From positions 19,173,989 through 19,237,988 of the forward strand of contig NC_063278.1 in assembly GCF_910591885.1 (NCBI RefSeq): a stretch of DNA of 64,000 nucleotides, written 5' to 3'. Both the position numbers and the translations under genes were made by a program. Below are positions 1 through 13,990 of this stretch, piece after piece. This DNA is from Bombus terrestris (taxonomy: Eukaryota > Arthropoda > Insecta > Hymenoptera > Apidae). How positions within the stretch are numbered: position 1 is the stretch's first letter; the number at the start of each line of letters is the position of its first letter. The notes under the pieces are model-generated. The model had not been told where the DNA came from. It saw only the letters and a list, made by a program, of their open reading frames with translations, and did no database searches.

Positions 1-3000
1 TACGTTATATCGTAATAGCATATAACGTTATACGTTATATCGTAATACTATATAACGTTATACGCTATATCGTAATAGCATATAACGTTATACGTTATAT
101 CGTAATACTATATAACGTTATACGTTATATCATAGTAGTATATAACGTTATATGTTATATCGTAATAGCATATAACGTTATACGTTATATCGTAATAGTA
201 TATAACGTTTCACGTTATATCGTAATACTATATAACGTTATTAGCTATATCATAATAGCATATAACGTTATACGTTATATCGTAATAGTATATAACGTTA
301 TATGTTATATCGTAATACTATATAACGTTATACGTTATATCGTGATAGCGTATAACGTTATACGTTATATCGTAATAGCATATAACGTTATACGTTATAT
401 CGTAATACTATATAACGTTATACGTTATCTCATAGTAGTATATAACGTTATACGTTATATCGTAATAGCATATAACGTTATACGTTATATCGTAATAGCA
501 TATAACGTTATACGTTATATCGTAATACTATATAACGTTATACGTTATATCGTAATACTATATAACGTTATATGTTATATCGTAATACTATATAACGTTA
601 TACGCTATATCGTAATAGCATATAACGTTATACGTTATATCGTAATAGCATATAACGTTATACGTTATATCGTAATAGCATATAACGTTATACGTTATAT
701 CGTAATAGCATATAACGTTATACGTTATATCGTAATAGTATATAACGTTATACGTTATATCGTAGTAGCATATAACGTTATACGTTATATCGTAATACTA
801 TATAACGTTATATGTTATATCGTAATACTATATAACGTTATACGCTTTATCGTAATAGTATGTAACGTTATACGTTATATCGTTATAGCATATAACGTTA
901 TACGTTATATCGTAATACTATATAACGTTATTGGATATATCATAATAGCATATAACGTTATACGTTATATCGTAATAGTATATAACGTTATACGTTATAT
1001 CGTAATAGCATATAACATTATACGTTATATCGTAATAGTATATAACGTTATACGTTATATCGTAATAGCATATAACGTTATACTTTATATCGTAAAAGCA
1101 TATAACGTTATACGTTATATCGTAATAGCATATAACGTTATACGTTATATCGTAATAGCATATAACGTTATACGTTATATCGTAATACTATATAACGTTA
1201 TTAGATATATCATAATAGCATATAACGTTATACGTTATATCGTAATAGTATATAACGTTATACGTTATATCGTAATAGCATATAACGTTATACGTTATAT
1301 CGTAATAGCATATAACGTTATACGTTATATCGTAATAGCATATAACGTTATACGTTATATCGTAATACTATATAACGTTATACGTTATATCGTAATAGTA
1401 TATAGCGTTATATGTTATATCGTAATAACATATAACGCTATACGTTATATCGTAATAGTATATAACGTTATACGTTATATCGTAATAGCATATAACGTTA
1501 TACGTTATATCGTAATACTATATAACGTTATACGTTATCTCATAGTAGTATATAACGTTATACGTTATATCGTAATAGCATATAACGTTATACGTTATAT
1601 CGTAATAGCATATAACGTTATACGTTATATCGTAATACTATATAACGTTATACGTTATATCGTAATACTATATAACGTTATATGTTATATCGTAATACTA
1701 TATAACGTTATACGCTATATCGTAATAGCATATAACGTTATACGTTATATCGTAATAGCATATAACGTTATACGTTATATCGTTATAGCATATAACGTTA
1801 TACGTTATATCGTAATACTATATAACGTTATTGGATATATCATAATAGCATATAACGTTATACGTTATATCGTAATAGTATATAACGTTATACGTTATAT
1901 CGTAATAGCATATAACGTTATACGTTATATCGTAATAGTATATAACGTTATACGTTATATCGTAATAGCATATAACGTTATACTTTATATCGTAAAAGCA
2001 TATAACGTTATACGTTATATCGTAATAGCATATAACGTTAAACGTTATATCGTAATAGCATATAACGTTATACGTTATATCGTAATACTATATAACGTTA
2101 TACGTTATATCGTAATAGTATATAGCGTTATATGTTATATCGTAATAACATATAGCGCTATGCGTTATATCGTAATAGTATATAACGTTATACGTTATAT
2201 CGTAATACTATATAACGTTATACGTTATATCGTAATAGCGTATAACGTTATACGTTATATCGTAATAGCATATAACGTTATACGTTATATCATAGTAGTA
2301 TATAACGTTATACGTTATATCGTAATAGTATATAACGTTATATGTTATATCGTAATAGCATATAACGATTATACGTTATATCGTAATAGCATATAACGTT
2401 ATACGTTATATCGTAATACTATATAACGTTATATGTTATATCGTAATAGTATATAACGTTATATGTTATATCGTGATAACATATAACGCTATACGTTATA
2501 CGTTATATCGTAATAGCATATAACGTTATACGTTATATCGTAATAGTATATGACGTTATATGTTATATCGTAATAGCATATAACGTTATACGTTATATCG
2601 TAATAGTATATAACGTTATACGTTATATCGTAATAGCATATAACGTTATACGTTATATCGTAATAGCATCTAACGTTATACGTTATATCGTAATAGCATA
2701 TAACGTTATACGTTATATCGTAATACTATATAACGTTATAAGTTATCTCATAGTAGTATATAACGTTATACGTTATATCGTAATACTATATAACGTTATA
2801 TGTTATATCGTAATAGTATATAACGTTATATGTTATATCGTGATAACATATAACGCTATACGTTATATCGTAATAGTATATAACGTTATACGTTATATCG
2901 TAATAGCATATAACGTTATACGTTATATCGTAATAGTATATGACGTTATATGTTATATCGTAATAGCATATAACGTTATACGTTATATCGTAATAGCACA

Positions 3001-4140
3001 TAACGTTATACGTTATATCGTAATACTATATAACGTTATACGTTATATCGTAATAGCATATAACGTTATACGTTATATCGTAATACTATATAACGTTATA
3101 CGTTATCTCATAGTAGTATATAACGTTATACGTTATATCGTAATAGCATATAACGTTATACGTTATATCGTAATACTATATAACGTTATACGTTATATCG
3201 TAATAGCATATAACGTTATACGTTATATCGTAATACTATATAACGTTATACGTTATATCGTAATAGTATATAACGTTATATGTTATATCGTAATAACATA
3301 TAACGTTATACGTTATATCGTAATAGCATATAATGTTATACGTTATATCGTAATAGCATATAACGTTATACGTTATATCGTAATAGCATATAACGTTATA
3401 CGTTATATCGTAATACTATATAACGTTATACGTTATATCGTAATAGCATATAACGTTATACGTTATATCGTAATCGTATATAACGTTACACATTATATCG
3501 TAATACTATATAACGTTATTAGCTATATCATAATAGCATATAACGTTATACGTTATATCGTAATAGTATATAACGTTATATGTTATATCGTAATACTATA
3601 TAACGTTATACGTTATATCGTAATACTATATAACGTTATATGTTATATCGTAATACTATATAACGTTATACGCTATATCGTAATAGTATATAACGTTATA
3701 CGTTATATCGTAATAGCATGTAGCGTTATACGTTATATCATAATAGCATATAACGTTATACGTTATATCGTAATAGTATATAACGTTATTAGCTATATCA
3801 CAATAGCATATAACGTTATACGTTATATCGTAATAGTACATAACGTTATACGTTATATCGTAATAGCATATAACGTTATACGTTATATCGTAATACTATA
3901 TAACGTTATATGTTATATCGTAATAGCATATAACGTTATATGTTATATCGTAATAGCATATAACGTTATACGTTATATCGTAATAGTATGTAACGTTATA
4001 CGTTATATCGTAATAGCATATAACGTTATACGTTATATCGTAATAGCATATAACGTTATACGTTATATCGTAATACTATATAACGTTATACGTTATATCG
4101 TAATAGTATATAACGTTATACGTTACATCGTAAAACCATA
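1..4140 (+). repeat. 30-bp satellite array, homogeneous part
   Basis: The block is an almost gap-free tandem array of a 30-bp unit. The first half reads TATAACGTTATACGT and the second half TATATCGTAATAGCA. Most units differ only in the last triplet before the next TATAAC, which is GCA, GTA or CTA, plus scattered single substitutions such as ACG to ATG. Unit length is kept strictly for the first 2.3 kb; one added base near 2,368 and a short insertion near 2,490 shift the register. The array probably continues left of the window. Since 30 is a multiple of three and the unit has no stop in one frame, it yields long meaningless reading frames. Array position and composition suggest centromeric, pericentromeric or subtelomeric satellite (inference). 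Confidence 0.97.
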
Positions 4141-7100
4141 TAACGTTATACGTTATACCGTAATAGTATATATCGTAATACGTCATATCATAATGCTACA
4201 TAACGTAATAAGATATATCGTAATAGTATATAACGTTATACGTTATATCGTAATAGTATATAACGTTATACGTTACATCGTAACACTATATAACGTTATA
4301 CGTTATACCGTAATAGTATATAACGTTATACGTTATATCGTAACACTATATAACGTTATTCGTTATATCGTAGTACTATCTAACGTTGTACGTTATTTAG
4401 TAATGGTATATAACGTTATACGTTATATCGTAACACTATATAACGTTATTCGTTATATCGTAATAGCATATAACGTTATACGTTATATCGTAATAGTATA
4501 TAACGTTATACGTTAAATCGAAATAGCATATAACGTTATACGTTATATCGCAATAGTATATAACGTTATAAATTATATCGTAATACTATATAACGTTATA
4601 CGTTATATCGTAATACTATCTAACGTTATACGTTATATCGTAACACTATATGACGTTATTCGTTATATCGTAATAGCATATAACGTTATACGTTATATCG
4701 TAATAGTATATAACGTAATACGTTACATCGTAATAGTATATATCGTTATACGTTATATCGAAAGAGTATATAACGTTATACGATATATCGTAATACTATA
4801 TAACGTTATTAGTTACATCGTAATAGTATATAACGTTATACGATATATCGTAATACTATATAACGTTATTAGTTACATCGTAATAGTATATAACGTTATA
4901 CGTTATATCTTAACTGTATATGATATTACACGTTATATCGAAATACTATATAACGTTATTAGTTACATTGTAATAGTATATAACGTTATACGTTATAACA
5001 TGGGAGTATATAACGTTATACGTTATAACATGGGAGTATATAACGTTATACGTTATATCGTAAGAGTATATAACGTTATACGTTATATCGTAAGAGTATA
5101 TCACGTTATACGTTAAATCGTAATGCTATAATAACGTTATATGTTATATCGTAATACCATATAACCTTATATGTTATATCGTAATACTGTATAACGTTGT
5201 ACGATATGGCGTAATAGAATATAACGTTATACGTTATATGGTATTATTATATAACGTTATATCGTAATACTATATAACGTTATACGTTATATCGTAGTTG
5301 CTATCTAACGTTATACGTTATATGGTATTGCTTTATAACGTTATACGTTATACCGTAATGCTATATAACGTTATACGTTAAATTGTTATAGTATATAACG
5401 TTATATGGTATATGGTATTATTATATAACGTTATATCGTAATACTATATAACGTTATTAGTTACATCGTAATGCTATCTAACGTTATACGTTATATCGTA
5501 TTGCTTTATATCGTTATACGTTATATCGTAATAGTATATCACGTTATACGTTATATCGTAATAGTGTATAACGTTATACGTTATATCGTAAGAGTATATA
5601 TCGTTATACGTTATATCGAAAGAGTATATAACGTTATACGTTACATCGTAATGCTATCTAACGTTATACGGCATAACATATTGCTATATAACGTTATACG
5701 TTATATCGTAAAAGTATATAACGTTATACGTCATATCTAATAGTGTATAACGTTATACGTTATATCGTAGCAGTATATAGCGTTATACGATATATCGTAA
5801 TACTATATAACGTTATAAGTTATATCATAATGCTATCTAACGTTATACGTTATATCGTATTGCTTTATAACGTTATACGATATATCGTAATAGTATATCA
5901 CGTTATACGTTATTTCGTAATGCTATATAACGTTATACGTCATATCGTAGTATTATATAACGTTATACGTTATATCGTAATAGTGTATAACGTTATACGT
6001 TATATCGTAATAGTATATAACGTTATATGTTATATCGAATTGCTATATATCGTTATACGTTATATCGTAATAATATATAACGTTATACGTTATGTCGTAA
6101 AAGCATATATCGTTATACGATACATCGTAATACTAAATAACGTTATACGTTATATCGTAATAGTATATAACGTTATACGTTATATCGTATTATTACATAA
6201 CGTTATATCGTAATACTATATAACGTTATTAGTTACATCGTAATAGTATATAACGTTATACGTTACATCGTAATGCTATCTAACGTTATACGCTATATCG
6301 TATTGCTATATAACGTTATACCTCATATCGTAACAGTATATAACGTTATGCGATACATATTAATACTATATAACGTTATACGTTATATCATAATGATACT
6401 TAACGTTATACGTTATATGGTATTGCTATATAACGTTACACGTTATATCGTAATAGTATAAACAGTTATATGTTATATCGAAATGCTATATATCGTTATA
6501 AGTTATATAGTAATGCTATATCACGTTATACGTTATATCGTAATAGTATAAACAGTTATATGTTATATCGAAATGCTATATATCGTTATAAGTTATATAG
6601 TAATGCTATATCACGTTATACGTTATATCGTAATAGTATATAACGTTATATGATACATCGTAATACTATATAACGTTATACGTTATATCGTAGTTGCTAT
6701 CTAACGTTATACGATATATCGTAATACTATATAACGTTATTAGTTACATCGTAATAGTATATAACGTTATACGTTATATCTTAACTGTATATAATATTAT
6801 ACGTTATATCGTAATACTATATAACGTTATTAGTTACATTGTAATAGTATACAACGTTATACGTTATAACATGAGAGTATATAACGTTATACGTTATATC
6901 GTAGGAGTATATAACGTTATACGTTATATCGTAAGAGTATATAACGTTATACGTTATATCGTAAGAGTATATAACGTTATACGTTATACCGTAATGCTAT
7001 CTAACGTTATACGATATATCGTATTGCTATATAACGTTATACGTGATATCGTAACAGTATATAACGTTATGCGATACATATTAGTACTATATAACGTTAT

Positions 7101-10100
7101 ACGTTATATCATAATGCTACTTAACCTTATACGTTATATCGTATTGCTATATAAAGTTACACGTTATATCGTAATAGTATATCACGTTATACGTTAAATA
7201 GTAATGCTATAATAACGTTATATGTTATATCGTAATAATATAACCTTATATGTTATATCGTAATACTGTATAACGTTGTACGATATGGCGTAATAGAATA
7301 TAACGTTATACGTTATATGGTATTATTATATAACGTTATATCGTAGTTGCTATCTAACGTTATACATTATATGGTATTCCTTTATAACGTTATACGTTAT
7401 ATCGTAATGCTATATAACGTTATACGTTATATTGTTATAGTATATAAAATTATATGGTATATGGTATTATTATATAACGTTATATCGTAATACTATATAA
7501 CGTTATTAGATACATCGTAATTCTATATAACGTTATACGTTATATCGCGCATGTATATAACGTTATACGTTATATCGAAACAGTCTATAACGTTATACGA
7601 TATATCGTTATACTATATAACGTTACACGCTATATCGTAATGCTAACTAACGTTATACGATATCGTATTTCTTTACAACGTTATACGTTATATCGTAATA
7701 CTATATAACGTTATTAGTTACATCGTAATGCTATGTAACGTTATACGTTATATCGTAATGCTATCTGACGTTATACGCCATAACATATTGCTATATAACG
7801 TTATACGTTATATCGAAACAGTCTATAACGTTATACGATATATCGTAAGACTATATAACGTTACACGCTATATCGTAATGCTAACTAACGTTATACGATA
7901 TATCGTATTTCTTTACAACGTTAAACGTTATATCGTAATGCTGTTTATCGTAATACGTTATATCGTAATGCTATATCACGTTATACGTCATATCGTAATA
8001 GTATAAACAGTTATATGTTATATCGAAATGCTATATAACGTTATACGTTATATCGTTATGCTATCTAACGTTATACGTTATTTCGTAATCGTATATCACG
8101 TTATACGTTAAATCGTAACGCTATAATAACGTTATACGTTATATCGTAATAGTATATAACGTTATACGCTATATCGTAAAAGTCTATAACGTTATACGAT
8201 ATATCGTAATACTATATAACGTTATTCGTTATATCGTAGTGCTATCTAACGTTATACGCCATATCGTATTGCTATATAACGTTATACGTTATATCATAAT
8301 GCTACCTAACGTTATATGTTATATCGTATTGCTATATAACGTTATACGTTATATCGTAATGCTATATCACGTTATACGTTATATTATAATAGTATATCAC
8401 GTTATACGTTAAATCGTAACGCTATAATAACGTTATACGTTATATCGTAATAGTATATAACGTTATACGTTATATCGTAATAGTATATAACGTTATACGT
8501 TATATCGTAATAGTATATATCGTTATACGTTATATCGAAAGAGTATATAACGTTATACGATATATCGTAATACTACATAACGTTATTAGTTACATCGTAA
8601 TATTATATAACGTTATACGTTACATCGTAATGCTATCTAACGTTATACGTTATATCGTAGTGCTATATAACGTTATACGTCATATCGTAACAGTATATAA
8701 CGCTATGCGATACATATTAATACTATATAACGTTAAACGTTATATCATAATGCTACTTAACGTTATACGTTATATCGTATTGCTATATAACGTTACACGT
8801 TATATCGTAATAGTATATCACGTTATACGTTAAATCGTAATGCTATAATAACGTTGTATGTTATATCGTAATACTGTATAACGTTGTACGATATGTCGTA
8901 ATAGAATATAACGTTATACGTTATATGGTATTATTATATAACGTTATATCGTAATACTATATAACGTTATACGTTATATCGTTATAGTATATAACGTTAT
9001 ATGGTATATGGTATTATTATATAACGTTATATCGTAATACTATATAACGTTATTAGTTACATCGTAATTCTATATAACGTTATACGTTATATCGCGAAAG
9101 TACATAACGTCATACGTTATATCGAAACAGTCTATAACGTTATACGATATATCGTAATACTATATAACGTTACACGCTATATCGTAATGCTAACTAACGT
9201 TATACGATATATCGTATTTCTTTACAACGTTATACGTTATATCGTAATGCTGTTTATCGTAATGCGTTATATCGTAATGCTATATCACGTTATACGTTAT
9301 ATCGTAATAATATAAACAGTTATATGTTATATCGACATGCTATATATCGTTATACGTTATATCGTAATGCTATATCACGTTATACGTTATATCGTAATAG
9401 TATATAACGTTATATGATACATCGTAATAATATATAACGTTATACGTTATATCGTATTGCTATCTAACGTTATACGTTATATCGTATTGCTTTATAACGT
9501 TATACGTTATATCGTAATGCTATATAACGTTATACGTTATATCGAAATATTATATAACGTCATAAGCTATATCGTAACAGTATATATCGTTATACGTTAT
9601 ATCGTATTGCTATATAACGTTATACGTTATATCGTAATAGTATATCACGCTAAACGTTAAATCGTAATGCGATAATAACGTTATACGTTATATCGTAATA
9701 TTATATAACGTTATACGTTATATCATAATATTATATAGCGTTATACGATACATCGTAATACTATATAACGTTATACTTTATATCGTAATGCTATCTAACG
9801 TTATGCGTTATATCGTAATGCTATCTAACGTTATACGCCATAACGTATTGCTATATAACGTTATACGTTATATCGTAAAAGTATATAACGTTATACGTCA
9901 TATCGTAACAGTATATAACGTTATACGATACATAGTAATACTATATAATGGTATACGTTATATCCTAATGCTACGTAACGTTATACGTTATATCGTAATA
10001 GTATATCACGATAGTAATAGATCGCGATAGTAATAAATCACGTAATAGTATATAACGTTATACGTTATATCGTTATAGTAAATAACGATATAACGTTATA

Positions 10101-12498
10101 CGTTTTATCGTTATAGTATATAACGTTATATGGTATATCGTATTATTATATAACGTTATACGTTATATCGTAAAAGTATATATCGTTATACGATACATCG
10201 TAATACTATATAACGTTATACGTTATATCGTAATAGTATATAACGTTACACGTTATATCGTAGTACTATATAACGTTATACGTTATATCGTAATAGTATT
10301 TAACGTTATACGTTATATCGTAATAGTATATAACGTTATATGTTATATCGTAATACTGTATAACGTTATACGATGTATCGTAACGTTATACGTTATATCC
10401 TAATGCTATACAACGTTATGCGTTATATCGTAATACTATATAACGTTATTAGTTATATCGTAATGCTATATAACGTTATTAGTTATATCGTAATAGCATA
10501 TAACGTGACACGTTATATCGTAATACTATATAACGTTATACGTTATACGTAATATCGTAATATTATATAACGTTATATGTTATATCGTAATGCTATATAA
10601 CGTTATACGTTATATCGTTATGCATTATAACGTTATACGATATATCGTAATAGTATATAACGTTATATGTTATATCGTAATTCCATATAACGTTATACGT
10701 TGTAACGGTATATTACATAACATTATGCGTTATATCGTAATAGTATATAGCGTTATAAGTCATATCGTAAAACTGTATAACGTTATTCGATATATCGTAT
10801 TAGTATACAACGTTATACGTTATCTCCTATTATTATATAACGTTATATCGTAATACTAAATAACGTTATCAGTTATATCGTAATACTATATAACGTTATA
10901 CGTTATACGTAATATCGTAATAGTATATAACGTTATATGTTATATCGTAATGCTATATAACGTTATATCGTAATAGCATATAACTTTATACGTTCTGTCG
11001 TAATGCTATTTAACGCGATACGTTATAGCGTAATACAATATAACGTTATACGTTACATCGTAATACTATATATCGTTATACGTCATATCGTTGTAGCATA
11101 TAACTTTATACCGTATTACGTAATGCTATATAACGTTATACGTTACATCGTAATACTATATTCTGTTATACGTTATATCCTAATAGTATCTAACGTTATA
11201 CGTTATAACGTAATGCTATATAACGTTACACGTTATATCGTAATAGTATATAACGTTATATGTTATATCGTAATAGTATGTATCGTTATACGTTATACCG
11301 CAATACTATATAACGTTATACGTTATACCGCAATACTATATAACGTTATACGTTATATCGCAATAGTATATAACGTTATATGTTATATCGTAATAGTATG
11401 TAACGTTATACGTTATATCGTATTATTATATAACGTTGTATCCTAACACTATATAACGTTATACGTTATATCGTAATACTATATAACATTACATGTTATA
11501 CCGTAATGCTATATAACGTTATATCGTAATAGCATATAACTTTATACGTTATATCGTAACGCTATATAACGTTGTACGTTATATCGTAATAGTATTTAAC
11601 GTTATACGTTATATCGTAATAGTATATAACGTTATATCGGAATATCATATAACTTTATTCGTTATATCTCAACGCTATATAACCTTATAGGTTATATCGT
11701 AATTCTATATAACGTTACACGTTACATCGTAATACTACATAACGTTATACGTCATATCGTTATAGCATATAACTTTATAAGGTATTACGCAATTCTATAT
11801 AACGTTATACGTTACATCGTAATAGTATATAACGTTATATGTTATATCGTAATAGTATGTAACGTTATACGTTATATCGTATTATTATAAAATGTTATAT
11901 CGTAATAGCATACAACGTTATACGTTATATCGTACTGCTATATTGTTATACGTTATATCGTAATGCTATATAACGTTATACGTTATATCGGAATAGCATG
12001 TAACTTTATACGTTATATCGTAACGCTATATAACGTTATACGTTATATCGTAATTCTATATAACGTTATGCGTTACATCGTAATACGATATAACGTTATA
12101 CGTCATATCGTTATAGCATATAACTTTATAAGGTATTACGTAATTCTATATAACGTTATACGTTACATCGTAATACTATATAACGTTATACGTTATATCC
12201 TAATAGTATGTAACGTTATACGTTATAACGAAATGCTATATAACGTTACACGTTATATCGTAATAGTATATAACGTTATATGTTATATCGTAATAGTATG
12301 TATCGTTATACGTTATATCGTATTATATATAACGTCGTATCCTAACATTATATAACGTTATACGTTATATCGTAGTAGTATATATCGTTCTACGTTATAT
12401 CGTATTATTATAAAACCTTCTATCGTAATAGCATACATCGTTATACGTTATATCGTAATGGTATATAACGTTATATGTTATATCGTAATACTGTATAA
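4141..12498 (+). repeat. 30-bp satellite array, diverged part
   Basis: The same 30-bp unit continues in the same orientation but with many more substitutions, one-base indels and partial units. Frequent changes are TTATAC to TTATTAG, TCGTAAT to TCGTATT and GTATAT to GTATCT. Local amplifications are visible, for example a 90-bp block (three units) present twice in succession at about 6,447-6,626. A short departure from the pattern lies at about 10,006-10,045. The block ends inside the target-site duplication of LINE-1, whose left copy is 12,488-12,498. Confidence 0.95.
12488..12498. repeat. Target-site duplication of LINE-1, left copy
   Basis: ATACTGTATAA ends directly before the first base of LINE-1 and recurs exactly after its A-rich tail at 16,816-16,826. 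The sequence is an ordinary stretch of the satellite. One further A could belong to it but cannot be told apart from the tail. Confidence 0.9.
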
Positions 12499-12501
12499 TG
12501 G

Positions 12502-12537
12502 ACTCCTGCTCGGACAGCCGAGGTGGACGGACGTGTC
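12502..12537 (+). promoter_or_regulatory. Internal promoter of LINE-1 (start plus DPE)
   Basis: GGACGT at 12,529-12,534 fits the downstream promoter element of TATA-less insect LINE promoters. Counting A at 12,502 as +1, it lies at +28 to +33, the standard spacing. The initiator around 12,502 (GGACTC) fits the arthropod consensus only partly. LINE-2 has the same arrangement and shares the following GTGTCT. This is inference from motif and spacing. Confidence 0.5.
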
Positions 12538-12632
12538 TAGACGGTCGTCCTCTCCAGGTATAAGTGAATAGTGAAAAAGTGCTCCAAAGTAATAGTGCTG
12601 CAAAGTGATAGTGAGGAGGAAATAAAATAACA

Positions 12633-13988
12633 ATGCAGATACCAACTATAAACATAGCAACAAAAGGTGAAACATATTATATAAAAACCAAACAAACCAA
12701 CATGGGGACAGAAGAAACAAAAGAGCATCGGGGACAGGAAGATAGCAATTCACAACATGAAAGATACTACCAGGATGAAAGCTGGAAGCCAGTGAAGGCT
12801 AGCAAAAAACGTAAAACAACCACAGACACAAGTGCCATAGGAAACCCAGTCACAGAAAAGCAGCGATGGCTGCAAGAATTACCACTAAGTAACTCCTTCA
12901 ACTCACTAACTGAAGAAATAGACTCTGACCCCGTAAGTAAAACCATTACCCAAACAAACCATATTACAAAACCACCACCAATCTTTGTCGAGGCCCAAAT
13001 AATAGACCCGCTCATTGATCTACTAAATAATCTAGAAGAGAAAAACAACTACACAATAAAGCAAACAAAATTGGATCAAGTAAAAATTCAAACAAACACA
13101 CCAGAATCATTTAGGAAAGTTATAAAAGCATTAAAAGAAAAAAATGCCATCTACCACACTTATCAGCTTAAAACTGAAAGGAGCTATAAAATTGTCATAA
13201 GAGGATTGCATCCTAAAACCAACGTACATAAACTAAGCGATGAGTTAGCTAAAATTGGACATCAAACTAGAACAATAAACAATATAACAAGATTCGACAC
13301 TAAGCAACCCCTACCACTATTCTTAATAGAACTTGAACCCAGAATCAATAACAAGGAAATATATGATATCAAACAAATACTAAACACAATAGTAACAGTC
13401 GAACCACCACGACACAAAAAAGATATACCTCAATGCATGCGGTGTCAACAATACGGACACACTAAAAACTACTGCAACAGAAGCCCAGCCTGCGTCAAGT
13501 GCGCAAAAAATCACTTAACTGTACACTGCCCATATTCAGGAAAAATAGAAAAAGTTAAATGCTTCAACTGTAACGGAAACCACCCAGCCAGCTATAAAGG
13601 ATGTGAAGTAAGAAAACAACTACAACGTAAACTGTTCCCGCCCCTACGAAGCAGGACAAGCACTAACACACAAGCCCAACAGGACAGCACAAAACCTGAA
13701 ATAATACCAAATACAGAGCAAGCAACAAACACCACACCTATCAGCACCAACACCATTGGTGGTCTAAGCTATGCTCAAGTAACCAGCCAATCAACACATA
13801 CACACAACCAATACCACAGCAATAGTAACAATGACACTGCAGAAATCAAAGAACTGCTCAAACAATCCATAAAGAACACCGAAATGCTAACCAGAATGAT
13901 AAGGGAACAAAACGCGGTACTCAGACAGCAAACCCAACAAATCACAGTCGTGCTACAACTAATTACAAACGTGCTAAGCAAAAAATAA
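12633..13988 (+). CDS. LINE-1 ORF1, zinc-knuckle nucleocapsid-like protein (451 aa)
   Basis: The protein of Jockey-type ORF1 binds element RNA and helps form the ribonucleoprotein. The first half is polar and rich in Lys, Thr and Asn. Residues around 100-240 resemble the region that precedes the knuckles in these proteins. Three cysteine-histidine motifs follow at about residues 268-325: CMRCQQYGHTKNYC, CVKCAKNHLTVHC and CFNCNGNHPASYKGC. A Gln/Asn/Thr-rich tail ends in a predicted helix with Met and Leu heptads that could mediate assembly. The ATG at 12,633 is the first in this frame after the 5' UTR. The frame is fully open, and the stop TAA (13,986-13,988) overlaps the beginning of the ORF2 frame. 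Confidence 0.93.
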   Translation: MQIPTINIATKGETYYIKTKQTNMGTEETKEHRGQEDSNSQHERYYQDESWKPVKASKKRKTTTDTSAIGNPVTEKQRWLQELPLSNSFNSLTEEIDSDPVSKTITQTNHITKPPPIFVEAQIIDPLIDLLNNLEEKNNYTIKQTKLDQVKIQTNTPESFRKVIKALKEKNAIYHTYQLKTERSYKIVIRGLHPKTNVHKLSDELAKIGHQTRTINNITRFDTKQPLPLFLIELEPRINNKEIYDIKQILNTIVTVEPPRHKKDIPQCMRCQQYGHTKNYCNRSPACVKCAKNHLTVHCPYSGKIEKVKCFNCNGNHPASYKGCEVRKQLQRKLFPPLRSRTSTNTQAQQDSTKPEIIPNTEQATNTTPISTNTIGGLSYAQVTSQSTHTHNQYHSNSNNDTAEIKELLKQSIKNTEMLTRMIREQNAVLRQQTQQITVVLQLITNVLSKK

Positions 13989-13990
13989 AA

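Noticed and set aside
2786..3841. Reverse-strand frames reading repeated CYYDITYNVI
   Set aside because: These are the complement of the same satellite, with no independent signal.
1..4140. CRISPR-like array (regular spacing with variable parts)
   Set aside because: The unit is only 30 bp with a 3-bp variable part, there are no unique spacers, and the context is eukaryotic.
342..12355. Many long or medium open frames reading YNVIRY-type repeats
   Set aside because: They follow directly from the 30-bp unit lacking stops in one frame. They start and end at unit indels, have no start context or conserved domain, and also appear on the opposite strand.
12767..13048. Antisense open frames within LINE-1 and LINE-2 (also 14,395-16,674 and 19,024-22,840)
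   Set aside because: They are shadows of the ORF1 and ORF2 coding frames without recognisable domains.
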